Shown: in pieces, positions 14,860-22,865 of the stretch
Position numbering within the stretch: the first letter of the stretch is position 1
How the letters are laid out: every line of letters starts with the position of its first letter
DNA from: Kiritimatiellia bacterium
GTDB lineage: Bacteria > Verrucomicrobiota > Kiritimatiellia > RFP12 > UBA3636
DNA length: 33,863 nucleotides
Direction of reading: 5' to 3'
Assembly: GCA_017648065.1 (NCBI GenBank)
Contig: JAGCJJ010000008.1
Location: 1 to 33,863 of the forward strand
Position numbers and translations under genes: made by a program
The notes under the pieces: model-generated
What the model was told of the DNA's origin: nothing
Seen by the model: only the letters and a program-made list of their open reading frames with translations
Database searches by the model: none

Positions 14860-17127
14860 ATGAAAAAAATATTAACATTCGTTTTGGGATTGTTTATGGC
14901 AATGGTTTGCCTCAACGTCCAGGCATTGGAATTCTTTCCTTTGTTTTCTAGTAATTCAATTCTTCAGCGAGACAAGGATTGTCCTGTCTGGGGTTATGGA
15001 GAGCCAAATTCTACAGTTGATGTAAGTCTGATTGGTGTTAAAGCTAATGGCAAAAAATATATAAAGAAGTTTTCTGCTACAGCTGATGCAAATGGACGCT
15101 GGCAGATTGTTCTTCCTAAATTACCAGCAGGTGGCGAATATACTCTTTCAGCAAAAAGCGGAGATAAGAAGATTACATCAACAAATATTACATTTGGTGA
15201 TCTTTGGATTTGCTCAGGTCAATCTAATATGGAAATGAGCTATGGCTGGGGATTGACTCGTGGTAGAGAAGATATTGAGACAGCTTCTTATGATAATGTT
15301 CGCTTGCTAATGGTTCCAAATTATGTAACTCTTGTACCTACTAAAAATCTGACAGAGGGTTGGACATTGTGCACACCAGAGACAGCAAAGAGATTTTCTG
15401 CTTGCGGTTATTTCTTTGGTACTGCTCTTTATAAGGCACTTGAGGAAAAGGTTCCAGTTGGTCTTATTGACGTAACATGGAGTGGTACAGCAATTGAAAC
15501 ATGGCTAAGCTATGATGCTATTGCATCTGTAAGTGCCGACCATGCTACAGCTGTTGCAAACAGACTTGCAGAAATAGATGCTTGGGAAAAAGGTGGTAAG
15601 CTTGTTTATGAAAAAGAACTTGCTGATTGGGAGAAAGCAATTAGCAATTTTGCTATAGATGCAGGTAGCAATGAGTCGGCAGGAGAGTGGAAGCCAGTAA
15701 ATGTTCCACTTCAGATGGAGCTACACATCAGTGATGACTTTGATGGTCTTGTAAAATATACAACAACTGTTGTTCTAACAGAAGAGCAGGCTGCTTCTAA
15801 GAATGCAGTTCTATGCCTAGGTGCTCTTGATGACTTTGATCTTTCATTTGTTAATGGAACAAAGGTCGGTTCAATGAATGTTTGGAATAGACTACGTAAA
15901 TATTCTATCCCAGAGGGCGTTCTAAAGGCTGGCGAAAATAAAATTGATGTTACAGTAATTGACTTTGGTGGCGGTGGCGGTTTTGCTTCAAAGCCAGAGG
16001 AAGTAAAGCTAGTACTTGGTGCTGAGGAAATTTCTTTAGCAAAGGAATGGAAATATCAAGCTAAGGGTTTGACAGATGTTCCTAAGCAGCCAAAGAATAT
16101 TGGTGCAGTAAGCCCATATAACTATTCAACTTGCTACAATGGAATGCTTCATCAGCTATTCCCAGCAGCAATTAAGGGTGCAATTTGGTACCAGGGTTGC
16201 TCCAATGTAGGAAGACACTATCAGTATGATGACCTATTTGCAGCAATGGCAGCAGATTGGAGAAAGAATTTCTCTGCTGGCGATTTCCCAATTTACATGG
16301 TTCAGTTGGCTGCATTTATGGGCACACATGATGAGCCATTCAATAGTAATTGGGCAGCAATGCGTTGGACACAGACACAAATCGGCGAGAGCTTGAAGAA
16401 TTGTGGTACAATCTGTGCAATTGATGTTGGTGATCACGGCGATATTCATCCAAAAGATAAAAAGACAGTAGGTGAGCGTCTGGCAAGAATGGCATGTGCT
16501 CGCACATATAATATGCCAATTTGTGAGGCTGGTCCTACACCTCTTTCCGCAGTATATGATACAAAGGCAAACAAGGTTGTTGTTCGCTTTAAGAATTGCG
16601 CAGGTCTAAAGACTTCCGATGGTGCCGCAATTGAGGGCTTTGAATTGTCAGATGCAGAGGGCACTGTATTTAGAAAGGTTGCTGCTGAGGTAGAAGGCGA
16701 TTGTGTTGTTATTAAGCTAAAGGATGGCGAGGCTCGTCCTGCAAAGGTAAGATACGCATGGGATGATTATCCAAAGTGCAATCTAATCAATGGTGAACTA
16801 CAGCCATGTGGCCCATTTGAGTTAGAGCTTGGCGATCTTGTAACACTTGAGAATGGTGGCTTATCTTTAATTTACGACTCTTCTAATGCTCGTATCGTTT
16901 CCTTTCGTTTAGACGGAAGTGAGAATATGCTTTGGGTAGATGGTTCCATCTACTCAAAGATGAAGAAGTCTAGCTCATGGGTAAATTATGGTGGCGAGAA
17001 GACATGGATTTGGCCAATGGAAACATGGCCAAAGAACTTGGGTCGTCTTTGGCCACCTCCAGCAATCCTAGATGAGGTAGAGAGCTGCAGCGTATCTCCC
17101 AGTAAATTCACAGGGATGCTTGGATAA
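14860..17127 (+). CDS. Secreted sialate O-acetylesterase, N-terminal part of a frameshifted gene
   Basis: Residues 1-22 form a signal peptide (MKKILTFVLG... ending VQA), so the protein is exported. The SGNH-type esterase core has SGQSNMEMSYGW with nucleophile Ser122, the AIWYQGCSN block, and the C-terminal catalytic motif DIHPKDKKTVGERLA with its Asp and His. Together these match the sialate O-acetylesterase (SASA) family, which removes acetyl groups from sialic acids or other glycans. A beta-sandwich insertion (about 270-400) is typical. From about residue 655 a second domain begins (GGLSLIYDSSNARIVSFRLDG, then WVNYGGEKTWIWP), resembling DUF4380/aldose-epimerase-like folds, but this reading frame stops at 17125-17127 in mid-domain. 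The rest continues in the next frame at 17120-17731. Restoring one base would give about 956 residues. Confidence 0.85.
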   Translation: MKKILTFVLGLFMAMVCLNVQALEFFPLFSSNSILQRDKDCPVWGYGEPNSTVDVSLIGVKANGKKYIKKFSATADANGRWQIVLPKLPAGGEYTLSAKSGDKKITSTNITFGDLWICSGQSNMEMSYGWGLTRGREDIETASYDNVRLLMVPNYVTLVPTKNLTEGWTLCTPETAKRFSACGYFFGTALYKALEEKVPVGLIDVTWSGTAIETWLSYDAIASVSADHATAVANRLAEIDAWEKGGKLVYEKELADWEKAISNFAIDAGSNESAGEWKPVNVPLQMELHISDDFDGLVKYTTTVVLTEEQAASKNAVLCLGALDDFDLSFVNGTKVGSMNVWNRLRKYSIPEGVLKAGENKIDVTVIDFGGGGGFASKPEEVKLVLGAEEISLAKEWKYQAKGLTDVPKQPKNIGAVSPYNYSTCYNGMLHQLFPAAIKGAIWYQGCSNVGRHYQYDDLFAAMAADWRKNFSAGDFPIYMVQLAAFMGTHDEPFNSNWAAMRWTQTQIGESLKNCGTICAIDVGDHGDIHPKDKKTVGERLARMACARTYNMPICEAGPTPLSAVYDTKANKVVVRFKNCAGLKTSDGAAIEGFELSDAEGTVFRKVAAEVEGDCVVIKLKDGEARPAKVRYAWDDYPKCNLINGELQPCGPFELELGDLVTLENGGLSLIYDSSNARIVSFRLDGSENMLWVDGSIYSKMKKSSSWVNYGGEKTWIWPMETWPKNLGRLWPPPAILDEVESCSVSPSKFTGMLG

Positions 17128-17731
17128 GATTGTAACACAATCCAAATTGCTGCCTGGCTATAATACAAAAATTAATAAAACAATTCAGCTGGGAGCCGAT
17201 AAACTAGGCTCCTACGCTTTGGTTACTACAACTTTAGAGCCTTGCATAGAAGGTGCAACAGCATGGAGTGTAGTTCAAGCACCTGTAGGTAATGGTGCTT
17301 TTTATGTTCGCCAAGATACACCTGATTGTATCCGCCTTTCAGAGCGAGACAATCCATTTGCAAAGGGCAAGAAGATTGGCAATACAAATATCTATCGCGT
17401 AGAGCGAGCTCGCAAAGATTGCAATAGCAAAGCAGGCTTTGATTCTGATCTTTTGGCGATACGTCGTGGAGATTTCCTTTTTACACTTGTAGACAGAGGC
17501 CGTTATCCGTTGGATAAGTATCGTCCAGGCGAAGGAACTCAGGCTTATGTAGATTGCGAGATAAGTGGAAATATATCTAAAGATTTAGAGCCATATATGG
17601 AGCTTGAATTTGCTTCTCCATTCCGTGAGGATGTTGGAGCCGATACAATCTTGAAAGTAGAGTGGCGAATTATTAAACTTAAGTCAGGTGCTACAGAAGA
17701 AGATATTGCACAAATTTTGACAGATTTATAA
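17120..17731 (+). CDS. C-terminal part of the frameshifted esterase (mutarotase-like/DUF4380-like domain)
   Basis: This frame begins inside the overlap with the preceding one. Its first possible codon is TTG at 17120, without a ribosome-binding site, and it starts in the middle of a beta-rich domain. Segments such as ATAWSVVQAPVGNGAFYV, LFTLVDRGRYPLDKYRPG and YMELEFASPFRE match what is expected for the second half of the DUF4380/aldose-epimerase-like fold that starts at the end of the upstream frame. Skipping the single G at 17122 would read ATG CTT GAT AAG and join both parts. I infer one original gene split by a one-base insertion or a sequencing error. A programmed +1 shift is a less likely alternative. 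Confidence 0.7.
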   Translation: MDKIVTQSKLLPGYNTKINKTIQLGADKLGSYALVTTTLEPCIEGATAWSVVQAPVGNGAFYVRQDTPDCIRLSERDNPFAKGKKIGNTNIYRVERARKDCNSKAGFDSDLLAIRRGDFLFTLVDRGRYPLDKYRPGEGTQAYVDCEISGNISKDLEPYMELEFASPFREDVGADTILKVEWRIIKLKSGATEEDIAQILTDL

Positions 17732-17875
17732 TTTCATATCTATTGATGTAGTCGAGAAAGTTTTTTCATGCTTTACATTGCTCATCATGTAAATGACAAT
17801 TCGGAGTTAGATATATAGCTTATGCTATAAAATATGTCTAGAATAAAGTAAGGAAAATAAACTAGAGAGTGTTTT

Positions 17876-19231
17876 ATGAATACAAAATTCTTTGCCGTAG
17901 TTGCTTTTGCAGGATTACTTAGCTTTGCCAGCGCAGAATCAATGGTGCCGGGTGTTCCTGTTCCTGTTGATGAGGAGATGAATCAAGCGCAAGGATACCC
18001 AACTTGGTCAGGTGACTGCTTTTGGGCATTTGATGGTGATACATCTACTTTCCCTAATAATATTACTTCCAATTTGTTGAAATTTGATGCAGGTGTAGCT
18101 CGCTCTATTTCTAAAATCAAATTGCTTCCATGGAATAACTCTGCTGCAAATGGAAGATATAATAATTTAGCCATTTATGGTTCTGCTGATGGTTTGACAT
18201 GGGATAAATTAGTTGATAATGGTGGGCAAGCTCAAAATATCAGCACATGGTTTGAATACACTCCAGAAAATGGCGAAAGCTTTGGCTCTTACAGATATTT
18301 TGAAATTAGAAATTGCTATCTTGGCTGGGCTAAAGAAGTAGAGTTTTATAGCAATGATTTAATGGTTGAGACATATCGCCCACGTGTTTGGGGTGAGTCA
18401 GATAATAGAACACTTGGAGCTGCTGATGATGCTGATGGTGTATATTTGTCTGGTAAACTAATCAACGTCGCAGGTGCTGATGATAATGTTGTGCTTTATG
18501 TTGCCACAAAAGATTGTGGCACAAATGAGCAAGATTGGATAGAAAATGGTGCCGTCTATGAAATTGACGATATAGCAGCCGATGGAAAGTGGAGCACAAA
18601 AATTAAGCTCAATAGAGGCTTATGGTATGTAAGAGCATTTGCAAAGTCCGGTGCGATAAGCTCTGCTTCTCAACGTACAGAATCTTTTCTTGTTGATTCA
18701 ACTCCGTTGTATCCTGTCGGATATTCCAACTATGGCTCAAGCAGAGCAAATCTAATGTATGATGGAAGCACAGATACTTGTGGCGATTCTGCAAATGCAG
18801 GAAAATTTCCTTTAATTTTAGATGTAAGAAATCTGTCAGACAGCAATGGGAAACAGGTTTGGCCTGCATCCGTTAAGATGTGGTCAGCTAAATCTGCACA
18901 AGCTTTATATTTGGCTTGGACATGGTCCAGAGGTACTATTATTGATGCAACTTGGGATGATCTTGATTTAAGCATGGAAACACTGAATACAAGCGTGAAG
19001 GGTCGCACAGTTTATACTTGCACATTGCCTTCAGCAAATTGGGTTCGAATTACAGATGCATCTGGCTTTATTGAGAAAAATGGACCTGTTTATGAAATGA
19101 CTTTGCCAAAGTCATTTAAAGCAAATCCACCTAAATATTTGCGAGTACGCGGTACTCCGCTAAATTATGTTGCTGAGCTGGAGATTAGAACACTTCCTCT
19201 AATTGATGGATTGGTCTTAATCGTTAAATAA
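17876..19231 (+). CDS. Secreted discoidin-like (F5/8 type C-like) protein
   Basis: A signal peptide (residues 1-20, ending SFASA before ES) indicates export. Residues about 30-160 look like a discoidin/F5/8 type C beta-sandwich: a variable loop with GDCFWAFDGDTSTFPN, then SISKIKLLPWN, LAIYGSADGLTWDKL and YRYFEIRNCYLGWAKEVEFYS. A second similar unit starts near 280 (LMYDGSTDTCGDSANAGKFPLILDVRNL). A middle part (about 165-270) resembles an Ig-like segment. Such domains usually bind glycans; no catalytic motif was seen. The C-terminus, IDGLVLIVK, is a hydrophobic tail with a terminal lysine, like that of the partial protein at the window start. It is the first gene of a probable unit with the GH5 gene 39 bases downstream. 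Confidence 0.6.
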   Translation: MNTKFFAVVAFAGLLSFASAESMVPGVPVPVDEEMNQAQGYPTWSGDCFWAFDGDTSTFPNNITSNLLKFDAGVARSISKIKLLPWNNSAANGRYNNLAIYGSADGLTWDKLVDNGGQAQNISTWFEYTPENGESFGSYRYFEIRNCYLGWAKEVEFYSNDLMVETYRPRVWGESDNRTLGAADDADGVYLSGKLINVAGADDNVVLYVATKDCGTNEQDWIENGAVYEIDDIAADGKWSTKIKLNRGLWYVRAFAKSGAISSASQRTESFLVDSTPLYPVGYSNYGSSRANLMYDGSTDTCGDSANAGKFPLILDVRNLSDSNGKQVWPASVKMWSAKSAQALYLAWTWSRGTIIDATWDDLDLSMETLNTSVKGRTVYTCTLPSANWVRITDASGFIEKNGPVYEMTLPKSFKANPPKYLRVRGTPLNYVAELEIRTLPLIDGLVLIVK

Positions 19232-19270
19232 TTTAATCTATAAAAAATTATATATTCAAAGGAGTTTAAT

Positions 19271-20347
19271 ATGAGCAGTAATTTTGAAGAAAATTTCAAA
19301 TTGAACCAAATTAAGGGTGTAAATATTGGTGGTTGGCTTGTGCTTGAGTCTTGGATGAAGCAAAGCCTGTTTAAGGGTCTTCCTTGCTGGGATGAAACAA
19401 CATTCTGTGCATATTTTAGCACCGAAGAAGGTTCTCGCCGTTTGCGTGAGCACTGGGATACTTTTATTACAGAGGATGATTTTGCATGGATTGCTTCTCA
19501 TGGCTTGAATGCAGTGCGAATCCCTGTTGGTTTTTGGATTTTTGGTTCAGCATCCGGCTATCCATATCATCCAAAATACAATGGTAAGCCACACCCATTT
19601 GTAGACGGCGGAATTGAGCGTCTTGACCGTGCTTTTGATTGGGCAGAGAAATACAATTTAAAGGTTTTAATTGATCTGCATTGTGCACCAGGTTGCCAGA
19701 ATGGCTTTGATAATGGTGGTATCTCAGGTGTGTTTGAGTGGCATACAAAGCAAGAGTATATTGATTTTACAGTGCTTACTCTTGAGCGCTTGGCAGAGAG
19801 ATATTGCGATAGAAAAGCTCTATGGGGTATTCAGACACTTAATGAGCCTCGCTGGGATATTCCTGATGATATTCTTGTTGAATTTAACAAGCGTGCTTAT
19901 CATGCAATCCGTAAGCATTGTTCATATGAAAAATGCGCAGTAGTATTTCATGATGGTTTCCGTGCAGATAGAATTTGCGATGTCTTTGGAGGCAAGATGG
20001 CCCCACCAGAGTACCAGAATGTTGTAATGGATGCTCATCGTTATCAATGCTTTGATGATTTTCATAAGTCACTTGATAATAAAGGCAATATAGCTGAGGT
20101 TGAAGGTCCTTTGACCAATGAGTTGCGTATGCTTCAAGAAAAGGCATATTGGACAATTGTTGGTGAGTGGAGCTTTGGCACAGGTGGCGAAAGAACAATG
20201 GAAGAGCATCAGGCATTTTACGACGCCCAGATTAAGGCATTTAGCAATGTGCTAGGTTACTTCTTCTGGAGCTACAAAGTTGAGTCAGGCAGGGTGGCAT
20301 GGTCATTGCGTCATGCAGTAGAGAATGGCCTTGTTTTGAAGGATTAA
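19271..20347 (+). CDS. Glycoside hydrolase family 5, exo-beta-1,3-glucanase-like
   Basis: A 358-residue TIM-barrel enzyme with retaining GH5 catalytic residues: the acid/base Glu192 in TLNEP and the nucleophile Glu299 in VGEWS. The segments GVNIGGWLVLESWMKQSLF (near 16-34), GLNAVRIPVGFW, VLIDLHCAPGCQNGFDNGG and FFWSYKVESG are close to the fungal and bacterial exo-beta-1,3-glucanases of the Exg1 type (GH5 subfamily 9 by resemblance). Substrates are probably beta-1,3-linked gluco-oligosaccharides. There is no signal peptide, so it likely acts in the cytoplasm on imported oligosaccharides. ATG 19271 follows AAAGGAG. LarA follows after 21 bases, indicating co-transcription. Confidence 0.88.
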   Translation: MSSNFEENFKLNQIKGVNIGGWLVLESWMKQSLFKGLPCWDETTFCAYFSTEEGSRRLREHWDTFITEDDFAWIASHGLNAVRIPVGFWIFGSASGYPYHPKYNGKPHPFVDGGIERLDRAFDWAEKYNLKVLIDLHCAPGCQNGFDNGGISGVFEWHTKQEYIDFTVLTLERLAERYCDRKALWGIQTLNEPRWDIPDDILVEFNKRAYHAIRKHCSYEKCAVVFHDGFRADRICDVFGGKMAPPEYQNVVMDAHRYQCFDDFHKSLDNKGNIAEVEGPLTNELRMLQEKAYWTIVGEWSFGTGGERTMEEHQAFYDAQIKAFSNVLGYFFWSYKVESGRVAWSLRHAVENGLVLKD

Positions 20348-20368
20348 AAATTTAATTTGGATAAGATT

Positions 20369-21643
20369 ATGAAACAAATAGAAATACCATATGGAAGAAC
20401 ACACCTTTTGGCAAATGTTGCTGAGGAGAATTTATTAGGTGTTTACGAATCTGAGGTGCCTCAAGCAGCTGCAGATCCAATTGCAGAGGTAGAGAATGCT
20501 CTTGATAATCCGATTGGTTCACAAAAGCTTGAAGAGCTGGCTGTAGGCAAGAAAAATTGTGTGATTATAGCAAGTGATCATACACGCCCTGTGCCTAGTA
20601 AAGTTCTTATGCCTGCAATGCTTAAGCGCCTAAGATCAGGTAATCCAAATATTGATATTTCTATTTTGATAGCTACTGGATGCCATAGAGAAACATCACG
20701 TGCTGAGCTTGTTGAGAAATTTGGAGAAGAAATCGTTGATAATGAGAAAATTCTTGTTCACGATTCCTCTGACAGGTCACAGCTTTGCTTTGTAGATATT
20801 CTTCCTTCCGGAGGTGAGCTTGTTTTAAATAAAATGGTAATGGAAACTGATTTGTTAGTTTCTGAAGGTTTTATTGAACCACATTTCTTTGCTGGTTTCT
20901 CAGGTGGCAGAAAGAGTGTATTGCCTGGTGTTGCAGCACGTGAAACAGTGCTTGCAAACCATTGCTCAGAATTTATTCAGAGCCCATTTGCACGTACAGG
21001 TAACCTTGCAAATAATCCAATTCATGGAGATATGGTTTTTGCAGCAAAGAAGGCAAATCTTGCATTTATTCTCAATGTTGTAATCAATGGAGAGAAGAAG
21101 ATTGTAAAGGCATTTGCAGGTGACAGAGAGGCTGCTCATGAGGCAGGATGCGCATTTCTTAAGAGCGTATGCCGCGTAGCAGTACCTACTGCTGATATTG
21201 TGATTACAAGTAATGGCGGCTATCCACTTGACCAAAACATTTATCAAAGTGTTAAGGGCATGACAGCTGGTGAGGCAGTTTGCCGTGAGGGTGGTGTAAT
21301 CATACTTACAGCTTGCTGTAATGACGGACATGGTGGAGCCGCCTTCTACAAGGTATTGTCAGAATGTGCTTCTGCACAGGCCCTTTTAGATTCTATCGCA
21401 GATATTCCTCGTGACAAGACAACACCAGATCAGTGGCAGTATCAAATTTTAGTACGAATTCTCACAAAGTACAAGGTAATAATGGTTACATCTGATTGTG
21501 ATCATGAGATGATTCGCAATATGAAGATGGATGCAGCATCAACAATAGATGAGGCATTGCAGCTTGCATATCAATATGTAGGATCATCAGCAAAGGTAGC
21601 TGTTATTCCAGATGGCGTATCAGTTATAGCAGAAAAAGCATAG
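20369..21643 (+). CDS. larA: LarA-type nickel-dependent racemase/epimerase
   Basis: LarA enzymes use the nickel-pincer nucleotide to racemise or epimerise 2-hydroxy acids. This 424-residue protein keeps all residues known from Lactiplantibacillus LarA, each shifted by two: Asp70, Arg73, His106, His172, Lys182 (the cofactor-linked lysine in GFSGGRKSVLPG), His198, Gln293 and Lys296. The signatures IASDHTRPVP, ATGCHRETSRAE and EGFIEPHFFAGFSGG are clear. Conserved chemistry is therefore likely, but the substrate could be lactate or another 2-hydroxy acid. The cofactor makers LarB, LarC and LarE are not in the window. ATG 20369 is chosen over an upstream TTG (20357) since it is preceded by GGATAAG. 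The context, glycosidase genes on both sides, suggests a sugar-derived hydroxy acid. Confidence 0.88.
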   Translation: MKQIEIPYGRTHLLANVAEENLLGVYESEVPQAAADPIAEVENALDNPIGSQKLEELAVGKKNCVIIASDHTRPVPSKVLMPAMLKRLRSGNPNIDISILIATGCHRETSRAELVEKFGEEIVDNEKILVHDSSDRSQLCFVDILPSGGELVLNKMVMETDLLVSEGFIEPHFFAGFSGGRKSVLPGVAARETVLANHCSEFIQSPFARTGNLANNPIHGDMVFAAKKANLAFILNVVINGEKKIVKAFAGDREAAHEAGCAFLKSVCRVAVPTADIVITSNGGYPLDQNIYQSVKGMTAGEAVCREGGVIILTACCNDGHGGAAFYKVLSECASAQALLDSIADIPRDKTTPDQWQYQILVRILTKYKVIMVTSDCDHEMIRNMKMDAASTIDEALQLAYQYVGSSAKVAVIPDGVSVIAEKA

Positions 21644-21733
21644 GCTTTTCGAGAGGTTAGTTTTTGCTTTCGGTGCCTTTTATTTTGACACATTACGATT
21701 GTTTCAAAGTTTTTTTATTTGATATTTTAGAGT

Positions 21734-21761
21734 TTGAATTTGTGTAAAGGTTTGGTATAAT
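21734..21761 (+). promoter_or_regulatory. Promoter of the leucine-rich-repeat protein gene
   Basis: TTGAAT (21734-21739) and a perfect TATAAT (21756-21761) are 16 bases apart, 27 bases before the ATG at 21789. The ribosome-binding site ACGGAG follows at 21776-21781. This is one of the clearest sigma-70-like promoters in the window and marks the start of a new unit after larA. Confidence 0.6.
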
Positions 21762-21788
21762 TAGTTTTATCTAAAACGGAGCATTATT

Positions 21789-22799
21789 ATGAAAAAATCT
21801 TTATTGACCATTGCACTTAGTGTGATTTCTGTTGCTGGTTTTGCTTCAACAGATGCTTGGACTTATAATCCAACAGAAAAAACATTATCCTGGACCGATT
21901 CAACAGGCTTTGAAAATGTTTTTTCAAATGTAACCGCGAGTGGTAAAAATTTAACAATCAATGAACCTAATGGCAGTGCAAATACATTGATTCGTAATGC
22001 AGATTTTTCTGTAGGTATTGAGGATGGATATGCACTTACTTCTATAGGTGGTAATGCAGTTTCTGGAAATCTAGGCATCACAAATATTGTTTTTCCTAGT
22101 ACTTTAACTACAATCAATTGGTATGCTTTCTGTAATATGCCAGTACTGGAAACAATTGTTTTTAATGAAGGCTTAAAATCAATAGGTGACTCTTTTAGAA
22201 ATAACACAGCATTGAAGACTATTTCAGGATTGCCATCTACATTGACTAAATTTGGATCTCCAGCATTTGGTGGTTGTACTTCATTGAATGTAGAAATTGA
22301 TTGGCCAGAGTCTCTCACAACAGTAAATTCTGATTTTGCTAACACTGCAATTTCTGCATTCAAAGCTCCAAAAGGTTTAATTGCAGTTGACGGATATGCT
22401 GCATTTGGTGGTTGTACGAATCTTTCTTATGTATTACTTTCTGATGTGTTTGAATATATAGGAAGACGAGCTTTTGGTGATAATAATAAGATTGGTGTAA
22501 AACAAGGAATATATTTTAAGACATTCCCAAAAAGAGGCTTTCATGAAGATGCTTTTGCAGGAGGAAAATCTAAAGCAATTACAATTTATATGGAATATAG
22601 TGATCGTGATGAATGGAGAGCATTTGCAGAAACAAATACTATTTATCATATAACTATGCCAGAGAATTTTTCAGCAGAAGGCCTAATGGGTAAAATGAAT
22701 AGTGATGGTACACTAAATGATTGGTCCTGTCAGGTTTTACTTAAGTGGTGGAAGGACCCAGATAAATATCCAATGCCATCTGTAATTTCAATTTTCTAA
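21789..22799 (+). CDS. Secreted BspA-like leucine-rich-repeat protein
   Basis: A signal peptide of about 19 residues (MKKSLLTIALSVISVAGFA) is followed by repeats of the BspA/LRR_5 type. The pattern L-x-x-I-x-x-x-A-F-x-x-C/N-x-x-L recurs, for example in LTTINWYAFCNMPVLETIVF, LKSIGDSFRNNTALKTI, AFGGCTSLN and AFGGCTNLSYVLLSDVFEYIGRRAFG. Such proteins are extracellular or surface-attached and usually mediate adhesion or binding. The C-terminal 80 residues (KAITIYMEYSDRDEWRAFAET onward) are not repetitive; the region resembles the usual end of these proteins but no anchor was recognised. There is no catalytic motif. It has its own promoter and lies upstream of the GH78-like gene, so the pair may be expressed together. 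Confidence 0.78.
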   Translation: MKKSLLTIALSVISVAGFASTDAWTYNPTEKTLSWTDSTGFENVFSNVTASGKNLTINEPNGSANTLIRNADFSVGIEDGYALTSIGGNAVSGNLGITNIVFPSTLTTINWYAFCNMPVLETIVFNEGLKSIGDSFRNNTALKTISGLPSTLTKFGSPAFGGCTSLNVEIDWPESLTTVNSDFANTAISAFKAPKGLIAVDGYAAFGGCTNLSYVLLSDVFEYIGRRAFGDNNKIGVKQGIYFKTFPKRGFHEDAFAGGKSKAITIYMEYSDRDEWRAFAETNTIYHITMPENFSAEGLMGKMNSDGTLNDWSCQVLLKWWKDPDKYPMPSVISIF

Positions 22800-22865
22800 C
22801 TTAGTGCAAAGTCTTTGCTAAAGTACAATTGTCTTTAATATATTTTTATTATTTTAGGAGTGTTT

